A stretch of 64,000 bases of DNA, taken from Caenispirillum salinarum AK4. GTDB lineage: Bacteria > Pseudomonadota > Alphaproteobacteria > Rhodospirillales > Rhodospirillaceae. Below the pieces are notes generated by a model, which saw only the letters and a program-made list of their open reading frames with translations, was not told where the DNA came from and did no database searches. The stretch lies in NCBI RefSeq assembly GCF_000315795.1, contig NZ_ANHY01000012.1, forward strand, positions 102,187 through 166,186. The letters are read 5' to 3'. Of this stretch, positions 37,254 through 47,566 are shown piece by piece. Numbering within the stretch: the stretch's first letter is position 1; every line of letters starts with the position of its first letter. Both the position numbers and the translations under genes were made by a program.

Positions 37254-39352
37254 CGGTCGATCACTCCCATCAGGGCCAGGGCGCCGCGCAGGGTGTCCAG
37301 CGCATCGCAGCCCAGGTACACAAAGCCTTCGATGCCGGCGGCGGTGTAGGCGTCCTTCTTCTCGCCCGGCGCGCCGGCCAGGCAGACGCGCTTGGCGCCG
37401 GCGGCCTTCAGGGCCTGCGCCGTCTGCTCGGCCATGTCGTCATAAACGGCGTCGGAGGAGCACAGGATGGCAATCGGCGCGCCCGACTGCTTCCAGGCCT
37501 CCGCGCAGGCCTCGGGGCTGTCGAAACCGGCGTTGGTGACGGCCTCGATACCGCCCGCCTCGAAGAAGTTCTTGGCAAAGGTGGCCCGCGCGGTGTGGGC
37601 CGCGATGGGGCCCAGGTTCGCCAGGAACACCTTGGGGCGGGCGCCGGTGGTCACCATGAACTCGTCGGAGGCGTCGCGCAGCTCCTCGAACTCCGCGGCC
37701 AGACGACGGCGGGGCAGGGCGGTGACGGTGTCCTCTTCGCCGCCAGCGAACAGGGCGGCCGACAGGGCGCCGATGGTCGCGCCCGTGGCGGCGGCCTCGA
37801 TGGCGGCTTCCGTCACGGCGCCGGAGCCGAGCTTATCAAGCGGCAGGGAGACGCCGGCGCGGCTTTCCTTGGTCCTGGCGGCGGCGGCGCGGCGGAGCGT
37901 GTCCAGGTCCGGCTTTTCGATGTCCACCGGCTTTTCATGGATGTTGGGGAACTCGGAGACGCCGGTGATCGGGTCCTTGCGCTTGGCGATGTTCCTGGCG
38001 CGCGCCGTATGGGCGGCCTCGATCTTCGCCAGGACGTGGCCGTTCGACAGGCATTCCGCCATGCCGCCGTGCTTCTCGATGTCCTGGAACAGGGTCCAGG
38101 CCTCGGCGGCGACCTCTTCGGTCAGGGTCTCGACGTACCAGCTGCCGCCGGCGGGATCGATGACCTTGTCCAGGTTGGACTCCTCCATGAGGATCAGCTG
38201 CGTGTTGCGCGCAACGCGGCGGGCGAACTCGGTCGGCAGGCCCAGCATGGCGTCGAACGGCAGCACGGTGTTGGTCTCCGCGCCACCCACGGCGGCGGCG
38301 AAGGTGGTGACCGTGGTGCGCAGCATGTTCACCCAGGGGTCGCGCTGGCTGACGATGCGCTCCGCCGTGGCGGCGGTCAGGCGCATGCGGCCGGCTTCGT
38401 CCGACGCACCACAGGCCTCCATGACGCGGCCCCACAGGCGGCGGGCGGCGCGCAGCTTGGCGATGCCCATGAACTGGTCGGCACCGACGGGCAGCTGGAA
38501 GGTGATCTGGCGCGCGGCGTCGTCGATGCTCAGGCCCGCATCGGTCATGGCGCGCAGGTAGGCCACCGCGGTTGCCATGGCGATGGCGAGGTCCTGCGTC
38601 TCGGTCGCTCCGGCCAGGTGATAGGGGCCGGTGTCGACACGCACGGCGGTGACGTGCGGGAAGGTTCTGGACGTGTAGGCGGCAAGGTCCGCCATGGCCT
38701 TCAGGCCGGCCTCGACGCCGCCGGGCAGGTCGCCGGTGGCGGCCAGGCGGTTCAACGGGTCGGCGTTGAAGGCGCCCTTGACCGTGGCGGCATCGACGCT
38801 CTTGGTCTTCCAGTGACCGGCCAGCAGGGCGGCGGCGGGCAGGAAGGCGGCGCCGGATTCCAGCGCCACGCCGGCCAGGTCCTCGTACACGCCGGTCAGG
38901 GCGGTGTCGAAGTCAGCCGCGGTGTAGGCCATGAGGCCGTTCAGCCCGGCGTAGTTGGCAGCCTGATCGGCGTCGTCGCCGCCGCGCGCCGCATCGTCCA
39001 GGCGCAGCGTCACGGACGTCGCGCCGCGCTCCAGGTCCGTCAGGATCGCCTTGTTGACCGCCTGCGGGTCCGGGTGGGTGTGCAACTGCCGGATGTCCCA
39101 GCCGCCGACACGCTGGCCGGCCACTTGGCCGCCGCGGGTGTAGGGCTTGAAGCCGGGCAGGCCGGAGGGGTCGTTCTCCGGCTTCCAGTCGTCGAGGGTG
39201 TAGAGCGCCTGCAGCGTGATGCCTTCGTAGGTCTTCGTCAGCATCTTCTTGTCGAAGGGCGCGCCCTTGAGCGCCTTTTCGACGGCCGTGCGCCATTCGT
39301 CACGGGTGGGAGCGGGAAAGTCGCCCGCCAGCGTCAGAGTATCGTCGCTCAT
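37250..39352 (-). CDS. mutA: methylmalonyl-CoA mutase, small (non-catalytic) subunit
   Basis: This 700-residue homologue of the large subunit is the beta chain of heterodimeric mutases. The barrel domain is recognisable ([27 protein letters not shown]), but the C-terminal flavodoxin-like domain reads [17 protein letters not shown] where the DxHxxG cobalamin motif would be. The axial histidine is therefore absent and the chain is structural, as known for the family. The ATG at 39352 fits the family length; the frame is open to 39712 with non-family sequence. First gene of mutA-mutB-meaB. Confidence 0.93.
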
Positions 39353-39743
39353 CCTCGTGTCCGACCGTTCCTGCGTCTGGGTTGCACCGTGGGGGCGGCT
39401 CCTGGCGGGTCCGGCCCGCGCCGGCGGCGGAAGTGCACCGGCCGCGGCCTGCTCTCCCGCCGAGGATGCAGGCTCGCCGCATGGCCGAAGTCTATCAGCC
39501 GACACGGAGCCCGCGCAAACGAGGACATACCCCAAACCGGCGCGGGGGCAAACCGGAAACCGCTGGACTCGGGTCAAATTTATGAAATGAACGCAAATAC
39601 TTCGGCCCGGTGGACGCAACATCCGAATGTCCGACAGGGCTTTTATACGGCCACGTATGGTATCCGGCGGTGCTGGAACAGACACGGCCGGATGGTGGTC
39701 CGGCCGTGGCAAAAGCAGTCGATGTCAGATAATTACCGGGGCC
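39353..39743. promoter_or_regulatory. 391-base upstream region of the mutase operon
   Basis: The region has no supportable gene. Near 39536-39560 the heptamer AAACCGG occurs twice and AAACCGC once in close succession (CAAACCGGCG, CAAACCGGAAACCGC), possibly a regulator site. An AT-rich stretch follows at 39575-39600. A hairpin for the next gene lies at 39683-39708. A -10/-35 pair could not be fixed. Confidence 0.4.
39683..39708 (-). terminator. hairpin beyond the L,D-transpeptidase gene
   Basis: A perfect 9-base stem CACGGCCGG / CCGGCCGTG with an 8-base loop lies 36 bases past the stop of the transpeptidase gene. There is no T-run, so termination is plausible but not certain. Confidence 0.5.
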
Positions 39744-40700
39744 TCAGCGCGCGGCCGTCTGGGCGGCCCGGCCGACCGCCACGGGATATCCCCGCTCCTC
39801 CAGCGCGACCTTCTCCACCGCTTCCCAGTTGATGCGAATGCTTTCGGGCGCGGCGGCGACCACGTCGTTGATGATGTCCTGTGTCAGGCCGGGGCGGGGG
39901 CGGTCCTCGTCGCGGGCCTCCAGCGCGTTCCAGCCGTCCAGGGTCGGGTGGACTTCCAGCCACAGGCGGCCGTCGTCGTAGGCGACGGAATGGCGCTTGG
40001 TCAGCGATTCCACCGGCAGGCCGACGTCCACCTTCTCGAAGACGGACTCCACGTCCCACGGATACATGCGGATGCAGCCCGACGAGACGCGCCGGCCGAC
40101 GCCTTCCGGCAGGTTGGTGCCGTGGATCAGGTAGGCCGGCCAGCCGAGGTACATGGCGCGCGTGCCCAGCGGGTTGTCGGGGCCGGCGGGGACCATGGCG
40201 GGCAGGTGCGGCTTGCGCTTGCGGATGTTCTCGGTCGGATACCAGTTGGGGTTTTTCTTCTTCCGCACGATCTTGGTTTCGCCCGTCGGCGTCTCCAGCC
40301 CCTCGGCGCCGATGCCGATGGGATAGCTGTTGACCGTGCCGTCCTTCTGGAAGTGGAACAGCCGCATGGCGCCCAGGCTGATGAGCACGCCCTTTTCCAT
40401 GCCCTTGGGCGCAATGTGCACCGAAGGCACAATGACCTCGCGGCCCACCTCGGGCAGCCAGGGCTCCACGTCCGGGTTGGCCGCGCGCATCTCCAGGAAG
40501 CCGAGGCCCTTTTCCTGCGCGATGGTGTGCAGGGTATCGCCCTTCTTCACCGTGTAGGTGGTAACCAGGCGTTCCTCTCCGTCGGCGGCGTGGGCGACGG
40601 AGGCGCCGCCCGCGAGCCCCAGAAGGCCGGAAAGGCCGGGCACGATGGCGAGGGCGGCGGCGGAGAGGGCCAGGGTGGTGAAGGCGCGGCGGGTAATCAT
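39744..40700 (-). CDS. L,D-transpeptidase with LysM domain, exported
   Basis: This 318-residue periplasmic enzyme cross-links peptidoglycan or attaches proteins to it. The N-terminus MITRRAFTTLALSAAA is a signal sequence with an RR pair, possibly Tat-type, cleaved near AHA-AD (38/39). A LysM peptidoglycan-binding module spans about 48-92 (YTVKKGDTLHTIAQEKGLGF). The YkuD domain has the catalytic cysteine in SSGCIRMYPWD preceded by HGTNLPEGVGRR. ATG 40700 starts the signal peptide; the upstream opening at 40808 is non-coding. A standalone gene with its own upstream space of 196 bases. Confidence 0.92.
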   Translation of the reverse strand: MITRRAFTTLALSAAALAIVPGLSGLLGLAGGASVAHAADGEERLVTTYTVKKGDTLHTIAQEKGLGFLEMRAANPDVEPWLPEVGREVIVPSVHIAPKGMEKGVLISLGAMRLFHFQKDGTVNSYPIGIGAEGLETPTGETKIVRKKKNPNWYPTENIRKRKPHLPAMVPAGPDNPLGTRAMYLGWPAYLIHGTNLPEGVGRRVSSGCIRMYPWDVESVFEKVDVGLPVESLTKRHSVAYDDGRLWLEVHPTLDGWNALEARDEDRPRPGLTQDIINDVVAAAPESIRINWEAVEKVALEERGYPVAVGRAAQTAAR

Positions 40701-40896
40701 CGGGTCACGTGTCCTTAGATCGTCACCGGAAGCGCAGGCGCGCCTCCGAACATGTCTGTGCCCTATAAATGAGGCGCAATGACGGCGGTTCCAGGTCGAC
40801 CGGGACATTAGCGCAGGCAGCGGCCCTCCGCCACGGCCACTTCCACGGACACGGGAAGGTCACGGGCGACTCGCAACCGGTCTACGCCGAAAGATA

Positions 40897-41958
40897 TCAT
40901 CCGCCGCCGAACAGCGCCACGGCCCCGCCCAGGTAGAGCCCGAGGATCAGCAGGCTTTCCACCGACCAGCCGCGCCGCCGACCCCTGCCTTCCCCGCCTT
41001 TTCCGCGGTCGCGCAGCATGGCAAGCATTACCAGCACCACCAGCATGATGGTCAGGGCGAACAGAAAGTCCGCCCGTCCGGTGATGGTGGCGTAGATGGA
41101 GCCCTCGCGGTAGGCGATGTCGGCCAGCGCCAGGAACAGCACGTCGAAGCAGTTGCCGCCCAGAATGTCGCCCACGGCCAGCGACAGCGCCCGCTGCCGC
41201 ACGGCAGCCAGCACCGTCACCAGCTCGGGCATGGAGGTGGAGACGGCGGTGAACAGCCCGCCCACGGCCGTTTCCGACAGGCCGGTCTTGCCGACCAGGG
41301 CAATGCCGCTCTGCCCGATGCCATAGCCCCCGGCGGCCGTGATGGCGGCGAAGACGGCGAACCGCAGCCACAGGGCCGTCAGTGAATGCCGAAGGTGTCC
41401 GCCCTGTTCGCGGGCCTCGTCGCGCGCCCAGCGGACTTCGTCGTCCTGGGGCGTGATGGTTTCCGCGCGCACGCTGCGCAGCACGAACAGGCCAGCGGCA
41501 TAGGCGACCACCAGCAGCGGCGAGACCGGACTGATGCCGTAGAGGCTGTAGTGCGGCAGAAACATCGCCATGGGAGGAATGGTCAGCAGCGCGATCTGCA
41601 ACAGGCCCTGGTAGAGGGCCGACGGCGTGTCGCTGTTTCCCAGCACGTCCACGCGCCGGAACACCAGATCGGCGATGGCGAGAAACGCCGTCTGCACGGC
41701 GATGCCGCCGATGGTGTTGGAAACCGCCAGTTCCGGCGATCCGCTTGCGGCGGCGGTGACGGATGTGGATATGCCCGAAAGCGAGGTGGAGACGCCGATG
41801 AACACCGCCCCCATCAGTGTGCCGCCGAGCCGGGTGCGTTCCGCCAGCGAGTCGGCGACCTTCGCCATGAAGGTTCCGGCGACGCCCACGACGACCGCAA
41901 GCCCGAGGAAAAGGCCGGCAAGAAGGGGCAGGGACAGCGATGAAACCAGCGGCTGCAT
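40897..41958 (-). CDS. sodium/calcium exchanger (CaCA) family protein
   Basis: This 353-residue inner-membrane cation exchanger has ten or eleven helices and two inverted alpha-repeats. Repeat one contains STSLSGISTSVTAAASGSPE and SNTIGG. Repeat two contains TAVSTSMPELVTVLAAV and VGDILGGNCFDVLF, with the acidic residues that bind the cation. A hydrophilic loop with RDEAREQGGH separates them. It probably exports Ca2+ or another cation in exchange for H+ or Na+. Start ATG 41958. Two overlapping alternative frames exist here, but only this one shows the repeats. Confidence 0.87.
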   Translation of the reverse strand: MQPLVSSLSLPLLAGLFLGLAVVVGVAGTFMAKVADSLAERTRLGGTLMGAVFIGVSTSLSGISTSVTAAASGSPELAVSNTIGGIAVQTAFLAIADLVFRRVDVLGNSDTPSALYQGLLQIALLTIPPMAMFLPHYSLYGISPVSPLLVVAYAAGLFVLRSVRAETITPQDDEVRWARDEAREQGGHLRHSLTALWLRFAVFAAITAAGGYGIGQSGIALVGKTGLSETAVGGLFTAVSTSMPELVTVLAAVRQRALSLAVGDILGGNCFDVLFLALADIAYREGSIYATITGRADFLFALTIMLVVLVMLAMLRDRGKGGEGRGRRRGWSVESLLILGLYLGGAVALFGGG

Positions 41959-42039
41959 GACCGCTCAACGCGCGAGGGCGGAGCCTCGCTGAGACAGGAC
42001 GCTGATGCGCCTGTCACGGCGGTGGCGGCAGGACCGGAT

Positions 42040-42564
42040 TCAGTTCTCCAGGTCCTTGGGCCGCACCACGGCGCGCAGGCGGCACAGGCCGCTTTCCAGG
42101 TCCGTCCACTCGTCTACCGGCGCGGTCAGGGTGACCAGCGTGCCCGTCGGGTACTTGGCGCGCAGGTCGGCCAGGCCGGCGACCGTGTCGGGCACCTCTT
42201 TCTCGGTCAGGCCGGTGGCCAGCTTGTGCAAACCGGGGTTGTGCCCGATGAGCATGACCGACTCGATATCGGCCGGCAGCTCCTTGAGGCGCTTGAGCAG
42301 GTTGGCGGCGGTGGCCTCGTACAGGCGGCGCTCGTACAGCACCGGCACGCCATCGAAGACCTCCACGATGTGGTCCAGCGTCTGGCGCGTTCGGCGCGCG
42401 GCGCTGCACAGCACCAGGTCCGGGCGGATGGCGTGGGCGGCGATGTGGCGGGCCACCAGGGGTCCGGCGCGGTCGCCCCGCTCGTTCAACGGGCGGTCGA
42501 AGTCGTCCAGCTCCGGGAAATCCCAGCTCGACTTCAGGTGCCGCAGGAGGAATATCCGTTTCAT
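42040..42564 (-). CDS. sixA: SixA-like histidine phosphatase
   Basis: This 174-residue member of the histidine phosphatase (phosphoglycerate-mutase-like) superfamily has the catalytic motif RHLKSSW near residue 8, where most relatives have RHAKSSW. DRPLNERG, SAARRTRQT and the second histidine in MLIGHNPGLH complete the site. It probably removes phosphate from phosphohistidine proteins. ATG 42564 is used; the frame upstream to 42804 only shadows the divergent ppk gene. Divergent placement from ppk suggests a shared regulatory region. Confidence 0.88.
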   Translation of the reverse strand: MKRIFLLRHLKSSWDFPELDDFDRPLNERGDRAGPLVARHIAAHAIRPDLVLCSAARRTRQTLDHIVEVFDGVPVLYERRLYEATAANLLKRLKELPADIESVMLIGHNPGLHKLATGLTEKEVPDTVAGLADLRAKYPTGTLVTLTAPVDEWTDLESGLCRLRAVVRPKDLEN

Positions 42565-42676
42565 GTTTATGAATTTGCCCCAAGGCGTTGCGGTACGGCT
42601 CGGGGCATAGTGTATATATGAGCGTACGCCGTCTGTCGAAGACGGCAACGTTACACCCGTCAAAAATCCCGCGCCG
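42565..42676. promoter_or_regulatory. divergent sixA / ppk promoter region
   Basis: These 112 bases hold a TATATA run near 42614 and a CTGTCGA heptamer near 42630 with poor copies 11 and 22 bases later. The latter loosely recalls a PHO box (CTGTCAT repeated every 11 bases) but the match is weak. No good ribosome site precedes ppk. Confidence 0.25.
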
Positions 42677-44848
42677 ATGGAACAGCCCATGACGACTGCC
42701 GAACGGACCGCCGAAACCCCGGAAATCCAAGCGATCACGCTGGACAGCAAGGAACGCTTCATCAATCGGGAGTTGTCCTGGCTGGCGTTCAATTTCCGCG
42801 TCATGGAAGAAGCCTACAACGAGCGGCACCCGCTGCTGGAGCGTCTGCGCTTCCTGTCCATCTCGGCGTCCAACCTGGACGAGTTCTACATGGTCCGAGT
42901 CGCGGGCCTGAAGGGGCAGCTGCACGCCGGCGTGAAGACCACCAGCCAGGACGGCCTGACGCCCGCCCAGCAGCTGGAGCGCATCAACGAGGAAGCGCGC
43001 CGCCTGATGGACCAGCAGGCCGCCTGCTGGCGCCACCTGCGGGAGCTTCTGCGCCACGAGGGCATCAACGTCATCGACAAGGAAGACCTGACGCCCGACG
43101 ACCGGAAGTGGCTGGAACAGCACTTCATGGAGCGCATCTTCCCGATTCTCACGCCGCTGGCCATCGACCCGGCGCACCCGTTCCCCTTCCTGCCCAACCT
43201 GGCGCACGCCGTGGTGCTGCATCTGACGCGGCTGGAGGACGGCGAGTCGTTGCGCGCGCTGATCCCCATGCCGACCCAGGTGGACCGGTTCATCCGGCTG
43301 GAAGGGCCGGAGGTGCGGTTCCTGGCGCTGGAGGAGGTCGTGGGCCTGTTCCTCGACAAGCTGTTCCCCGGCTTCAAGGTGGTGCAGGGCGGCCACTTCC
43401 GCGTCATCCGCGACAGCGAGATGGAAATCGACGAAGAGGCGCAGGACCTGGTGCAGTCGTTCGAGTCGGCGCTCAAGCGTCGCCGCCGCGGCCACTGCAT
43501 CCGCCTGACCATGAACGTCGACATGCCCGAGGACCTGTTCCAGCTGGTGTGCAGCGAGCTTGAGGTCGAGGACGAGGACGTCTTCAAGATCGACGGGCTG
43601 ATCGGCATGGCTGACACCAAGGGCCTGATCACCGACGAGCGCCCGGACCTTCAGTTCGTGCCCTACAACGCGCGCTTCCCCGAACGCATCCGCGATTTCG
43701 GCGGCGATTGCTTCGCGGCCATCAAGAAAAAGGACATCGTCGTCCACCACCCGTTCGAGAGCTTCGACGTGGTGGTGCAGTTCCTGCGTCAGGCGGCGCG
43801 GGACCCCAACGTCATGTCCATCAAGCAGACGCTCTACCGCACGTCGAAGAACAGCCCCATCGTCAAGGCGCTGATCGAGGCGGCCGAGATGGGCAAGTCC
43901 GTCACCGCCATGGTGGAGTTGAAGGCCCGCTTTGACGAAGAGGCCAACATCCAGTGGGCCCGCGACCTTGAGCGTGCCGGCGTCTCGGTCGTCTACGGCT
44001 TCATGGACCTGAAGACCCACGCCAAGATCAGCCTTGTCGTGCGGAAGGAAGGGCAGGAGCTGCGCTCCTACGTGCACTATGGCACGGGCAACTATCACCC
44101 GATCACGGCCAAGATCTATACGGACCTGTCGTACTTCACCTGCGATCCGGCGCTGGGGCGCGACGCCGCCAAGGCGTTCAACTTCATGACCGGCTACGCC
44201 AAGCCCGACCGGCTGGAAAAGCTGTCGCTGGCGCCCCTGCAGCTGCGTGACCAGCTGATCGAGATGATCGGGCAGGAGGCCGAGCACGCCAAGGCCGGCC
44301 GTCCGGCGACCATCTGGGCCAAGATGAACAGCCTGGTCGATCCCAAGGTCATCGACGCCCTCTACCGCGCCAGCCAGGCCGGCGCGCATGTGGAACTGGT
44401 GATTCGCGGCATCTGCTGTCTGCGTCCGGGCGTTCCGGGGCTGTCGGAGAACATCCGCGTGAAGTCCATCGTCGGGCGGTTTCTGGAACATTCGCGCATT
44501 GCCTGCTTCGGCAACGGCCACGAGATGCCGTCGCGCCATGCGAAGATCTACATCTCGTCGGCGGACTGGATGCCGCGCAACCTGATCAGCCGGGTGGAGG
44601 CCTTCGTGCCCATCGAGAACCCGACCGTGCACGCCCAGATCCTGGAGCAGATCATGGTCGCCAACCTGAAGGACGAGGCGCAGAGCTGGTACCTGAGCGA
44701 CGACGGGGCCTACAACCGCGTGCCGCAGCGTGACGAGGCCTTCAGCGCGCACACCTACTTCATGACCAACCCCAGCCTTTCCGGCCGGGGCAGCGCCATG
44801 CAGCACGAGCGCAAGCCCATCCCCAAGCTGGCCCTGAAGAACCGCTGA
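42677..44848 (+). CDS. ppk: polyphosphate kinase 1
   Basis: This 723-residue enzyme reversibly makes inorganic polyphosphate from ATP. Domains N, H, C1 and C2 are complete. [19 protein letters not shown] and [17 protein letters not shown] mark the N domain. The autophosphorylated histidine is in [16 protein letters not shown], and the second catalytic histidine is in [13 protein letters not shown]. Start ATG 42677 is given; an ATG 4 codons later is an equal alternative. ppx follows after 20 bases, a classic polyphosphate operon. Confidence 0.97.
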   Translation: MEQPMTTAERTAETPEIQAITLDSKERFINRELSWLAFNFRVMEEAYNERHPLLERLRFLSISASNLDEFYMVRVAGLKGQLHAGVKTTSQDGLTPAQQLERINEEARRLMDQQAACWRHLRELLRHEGINVIDKEDLTPDDRKWLEQHFMERIFPILTPLAIDPAHPFPFLPNLAHAVVLHLTRLEDGESLRALIPMPTQVDRFIRLEGPEVRFLALEEVVGLFLDKLFPGFKVVQGGHFRVIRDSEMEIDEEAQDLVQSFESALKRRRRGHCIRLTMNVDMPEDLFQLVCSELEVEDEDVFKIDGLIGMADTKGLITDERPDLQFVPYNARFPERIRDFGGDCFAAIKKKDIVVHHPFESFDVVVQFLRQAARDPNVMSIKQTLYRTSKNSPIVKALIEAAEMGKSVTAMVELKARFDEEANIQWARDLERAGVSVVYGFMDLKTHAKISLVVRKEGQELRSYVHYGTGNYHPITAKIYTDLSYFTCDPALGRDAAKAFNFMTGYAKPDRLEKLSLAPLQLRDQLIEMIGQEAEHAKAGRPATIWAKMNSLVDPKVIDALYRASQAGAHVELVIRGICCLRPGVPGLSENIRVKSIVGRFLEHSRIACFGNGHEMPSRHAKIYISSADWMPRNLISRVEAFVPIENPTVHAQILEQIMVANLKDEAQSWYLSDDGAYNRVPQRDEAFSAHTYFMTNPSLSGRGSAMQHERKPIPKLALKNR

Positions 44849-44868
44849 GAACGGAAGAGCAGGCCATC

Positions 44869-46461
44869 GTGAGCAACGACAAGGACGCCCCGGCCCGCAA
44901 GTCCTCCTCCAAGGCGCGCTCCGTCGATCCGGTGACGGGCAAGCTGATCCAGCCGGCCGGCCGTGCGGCGGAAGGCGGCATGTTCGTGCGCCGGCGCCGG
45001 CCGGTGGGCATCGTCGACATCGGTTCCAACTCCGTGCGCCTGGTGGTCTACGACGGCCTGACGCGCACGCCGGTGCCGCTGTTCAACGAAAAGGCTGTCT
45101 GCGCCCTGGGATCGGGCCTCGAGCGATCGGGCCGCCTGAACCCTGAGGGCGTGACCATGGCGCTCGCCGCCGTGGAGCGGTTCGTTCATCTGGCGCGTGC
45201 CATGGACGTCGACACGCTTGACGTGCTGGCCACGGCTGCGTCGCGCGATGCCGCCGACGGGCCGGAGTTCATCGCCCGGCTGGAGGAGCGGTGCGGGGTG
45301 AAGGTCCGCCTGCTCTCCGGCGAGGAAGAGGCACGCAATGCCGCCCTCGGCGTGTTGTGCAGCATTCCCGACGCCGACGGCATGGTGGCCGACCTGGGCG
45401 GCGGCTCGCTGGAACTGGTGATGGTGGAGAACCACCGTTTCGGCGACTTCACCAGCATGCCGCTGGGCGTGCTGCGCCTGCAGGACCATTCCGGGGGCGA
45501 CCGCGACAAGGCCGTCGGCATCATCGACGGCCACCTCGCCGCGCTGAACTGGCTGGGGCAGGGGCGGGGGCGCAGCCTGTACGCCGTCGGCGGGGCGTGG
45601 CGCACCATCGCCCGCATCTGCATCGAGCAGATGGACTATCCCCTGCACGTTCTCGACAATTTCACGCTGCCGGCCGGCGATGCCGTCGGCCTGCTGGACC
45701 TGATCGCCCGCCAGTCGCGCAAGTCGCTGGAAAAGATTCCCGGCGTGTCCAAGCGCCGACTGCCGACGCTCCCCATGGCGGCGGTCGCCCTGCAGCGGCT
45801 GATCGAGGTGGTGGAGCCGTCGGAGCTTGTGTTCTCCGTCTACGGCATGCGCGAGGGCCAGTTCTTCCAGAACCTGCCGTCGGCGGTGCGCGACGAGGAC
45901 CCGCTGATTTCCGCCTGCGCCGACCTGGCACTGGCGGCGGGACGCTTCACTCAGCACGCGCGCGAGCTGATGGACTGGATGAGCCCCCTCTTCCCCGAGG
46001 AAAGCGCGCAGCTTCAGCGCCTGCGGCTGGCCGCCTGCCTGCTGGGCGACATCTTCTGGTCGGAACACCCGGACTATCGGGCGGAGCAGGGCCTGCTGAA
46101 GGTGCTGCGCCTGCCGTTCATGGGGCTGTCGCACACCGACCGCGCCGCGCTCGCGCTGGCCGTCTATTTCCGCTATGCCTCCAGCAGCGACCAGCCCTAT
46201 GCGCGCCAGGCCGCCGCCATGTTGGACGAGGAACGGGTCAAGCGGGTGCGCATCATCGGCAACGCCCTGCGCCTCGGCCATACCATCTCGGGCGGTGCGC
46301 CGGGCCTTCTGGAGCGCACCCGCCTGCGCTGGACGCCCGGTCGCCTGACGCTGGACGTGCCGGCGGGTGACCCCTTGTTTTCCGGAGATGCTTCGGTTCG
46401 GCGCTTCGAGAAACTTGCCGGGATACTCGGAGTACCTGACTATGCAGTCGTTCCTGTGTAA
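44869..46461 (+). CDS. ppx: Ppx/GppA exopolyphosphatase
   Basis: This 530-residue phosphatase of the actin-like ATPase fold degrades polyphosphate and possibly pppGpp. The first phosphate loop is in GIVDIGSNSVRLVVYDGL (after about 40 residues of low-complexity lead), then ATAASRDAADG, LSGEEEARNAALG and the second loop ADLGGGSLELV. The C-terminal helical domain (LRLAACLLGDIFWSEHPDY) is of the HD-like type common in Alphaproteobacteria. GTG 44869 is the start, with GCAGG before it. It lies 20 bases after ppk. Confidence 0.93.
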   Translation: MSNDKDAPARKSSSKARSVDPVTGKLIQPAGRAAEGGMFVRRRRPVGIVDIGSNSVRLVVYDGLTRTPVPLFNEKAVCALGSGLERSGRLNPEGVTMALAAVERFVHLARAMDVDTLDVLATAASRDAADGPEFIARLEERCGVKVRLLSGEEEARNAALGVLCSIPDADGMVADLGGGSLELVMVENHRFGDFTSMPLGVLRLQDHSGGDRDKAVGIIDGHLAALNWLGQGRGRSLYAVGGAWRTIARICIEQMDYPLHVLDNFTLPAGDAVGLLDLIARQSRKSLEKIPGVSKRRLPTLPMAAVALQRLIEVVEPSELVFSVYGMREGQFFQNLPSAVRDEDPLISACADLALAAGRFTQHARELMDWMSPLFPEESAQLQRLRLAACLLGDIFWSEHPDYRAEQGLLKVLRLPFMGLSHTDRAALALAVYFRYASSSDQPYARQAAAMLDEERVKRVRIIGNALRLGHTISGGAPGLLERTRLRWTPGRLTLDVPAGDPLFSGDASVRRFEKLAGILGVPDYAVVPV

Positions 46462-46633
46462 CCAGGGGTAGAGACTGGCAGGCTTTCTCTTTTTTATGCT
46501 CTCTTGATATTGGCGTTTACATGGTCGCCCCGCTGCAACCCGGCGGGTGAGGCGGCGTTCGTCCCTATGACTGACGGCATTCATGACATCGATCGGCTCA
46601 GCCGCCGCCCCGCCGATCCAGGAGGACGCCACC

Positions 46634-47059
46634 ATGACCGAATTCGACACCCAGGCGCTGGTGAAGAACATCGATCCGCGGTTCCGCCAGCAGGAAACCA
46701 TGGAATACAACCGCATGGTCCAGCAGGCGGAAGTGTTCCGCAAGGCGGGTGTTTCCGGCAAGGCCGCGCAGGAAGAGCGCTTCGACCAGGCCGCCCGTAT
46801 GATCGCGGCATCGATCTACGTCATCGCCCGCGACCTGAAGCTGCCGCCCGGCGACATCGGGATCATCGCCGGCCACGCGACGGGCTTTTTCGTCGGTGCC
46901 TCCAGCCCGGCGGACGAGGACACGCGGGAGCAGGTCAAGGCCGTGTTCTCGCAGGCCCTGGACCAGGCCAACGACGACAAGCCGCGCAGCATGGTCATGA
47001 TGGCCGACATGGTGGAAAGCGGCATGCAGATCATGCGCCGGTATCGCGACGGCGCATGA
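46634..47059 (+). CDS. conserved-looking hypothetical protein
   Basis: This 141-residue soluble protein belongs to no family I recognise. It begins MTEFDTQALVKNIDPRFRQQ and continues with mostly helical sequence; GDIGIIAGHATGFFVGAS is the only hydrophobic part. The C-terminus has MMADMVESGMQIMRRYRDG. AGGAGG 8 bases before the ATG makes the start certain, and codon use matches the neighbours. It stands 172 bases after ppx and ends before a clear terminator, so it is likely a separate unit. Confidence 0.75.
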   Translation: MTEFDTQALVKNIDPRFRQQETMEYNRMVQQAEVFRKAGVSGKAAQEERFDQAARMIAASIYVIARDLKLPPGDIGIIAGHATGFFVGASSPADEDTREQVKAVFSQALDQANDDKPRSMVMMADMVESGMQIMRRYRDGA

Positions 47060-47120
47060 GGGGCGGAACAAGGCGATTAAAAACCGCCGCCGCCGAAGTC
47101 GAGGGAAGTCAAAAATCAAG

Positions 47121-47148
47121 CGCCGCTCCGGAGGGTTCCGGGGCGGCG
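47121..47148 (+). terminator. intrinsic terminator of the hypothetical gene
   Basis: A 12-base stem CGCCGCTCCGGA / TCCGGGGCGGCG (one U-G pair) with a 4-base loop is followed by TTTC. It lies 61 bases after the stop and before the convergent vapBC pair. Confidence 0.7.
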
Positions 47149-47165
47149 TTTCAATGTGTGGACTG

Positions 47166-47566
47166 TTAGCTGGGCAGGGCGGGGCGGATGTCGGTGCGGC
47201 TGAAGTCGTTGCCCTTGTAGAGCAGCGGAGTGTCGCGGCCTTTCGCCAGCGCATAGGAGAACAGGTCCCCCATGTTCAGCTTGGCCCCGACCCGCTGCCC
47301 CTGCCGTAGCGGAGGAAGGCCGCGTGGAGGATGTCTAAGTCCTTCTGCCCGATGGACGTGACCATGATGTTCGGCTCGTCGAGGATTTCGAGAAGCTTGG
47401 TTTCGGCTTGCGGCTTAAAGCGCCCAGCCACCACCATTCGGGTCTCCGCCACAGTGACCGGGCTGACCAGCACGGCCTCGGCGTTCCAGAGGCACTCCAT
47501 CATGGCGGGGCGCTCGGGCCCGCCCGCCACGATCGCAATGAAGGCCGAAGTGTCGACGGCGATCAT
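47166..47566 (-). pseudogene. vapC: VapC-type PIN-domain toxin with a -1 frameshift
   Basis: The PIN-domain ribonuclease starts MIAVDTSAFIAIVAGG with the first acidic residue, then VAETRMVV. After [13 protein letters not shown] the frame runs into a stop at 47276-47278. If one base is added near 47285-47295 (minus strand TCGGGGCC), translation continues [19 protein letters not shown] and on to GNDFSRTDI, ending at TAA 47166-47168. That is exactly the missing half of VapC with the third and fourth acidic residues. The break lies next to a four-base homopolymer, so it is either an inactivating mutation or a sequencing error. It overlaps vapB by 4 bases. Confidence 0.85.

Noticed and set aside
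40808..41968. Alternative minus-strand frame across the CaCA gene
   Set aside because: It is offset from the frame that shows both alpha-repeats and membrane helices, and it reads as Arg/Gly-rich shadow sequence.
42615..42665. PHO box before ppk
   Set aside because: Only one CTGTCGA unit is acceptable; the copies 11 and 22 bases later match too poorly to claim PhoB control.
42014..44806. A 930-codon open frame on the minus strand across ppk
   Set aside because: It is an antisense shadow of ppk, whose catalytic motifs prove the plus strand coding.
44755..46761. Long minus-strand frame across ppx
   Set aside because: Shadow frame of ppx and the gene start after it; the composition is typical of non-coding frames in GC-rich DNA.
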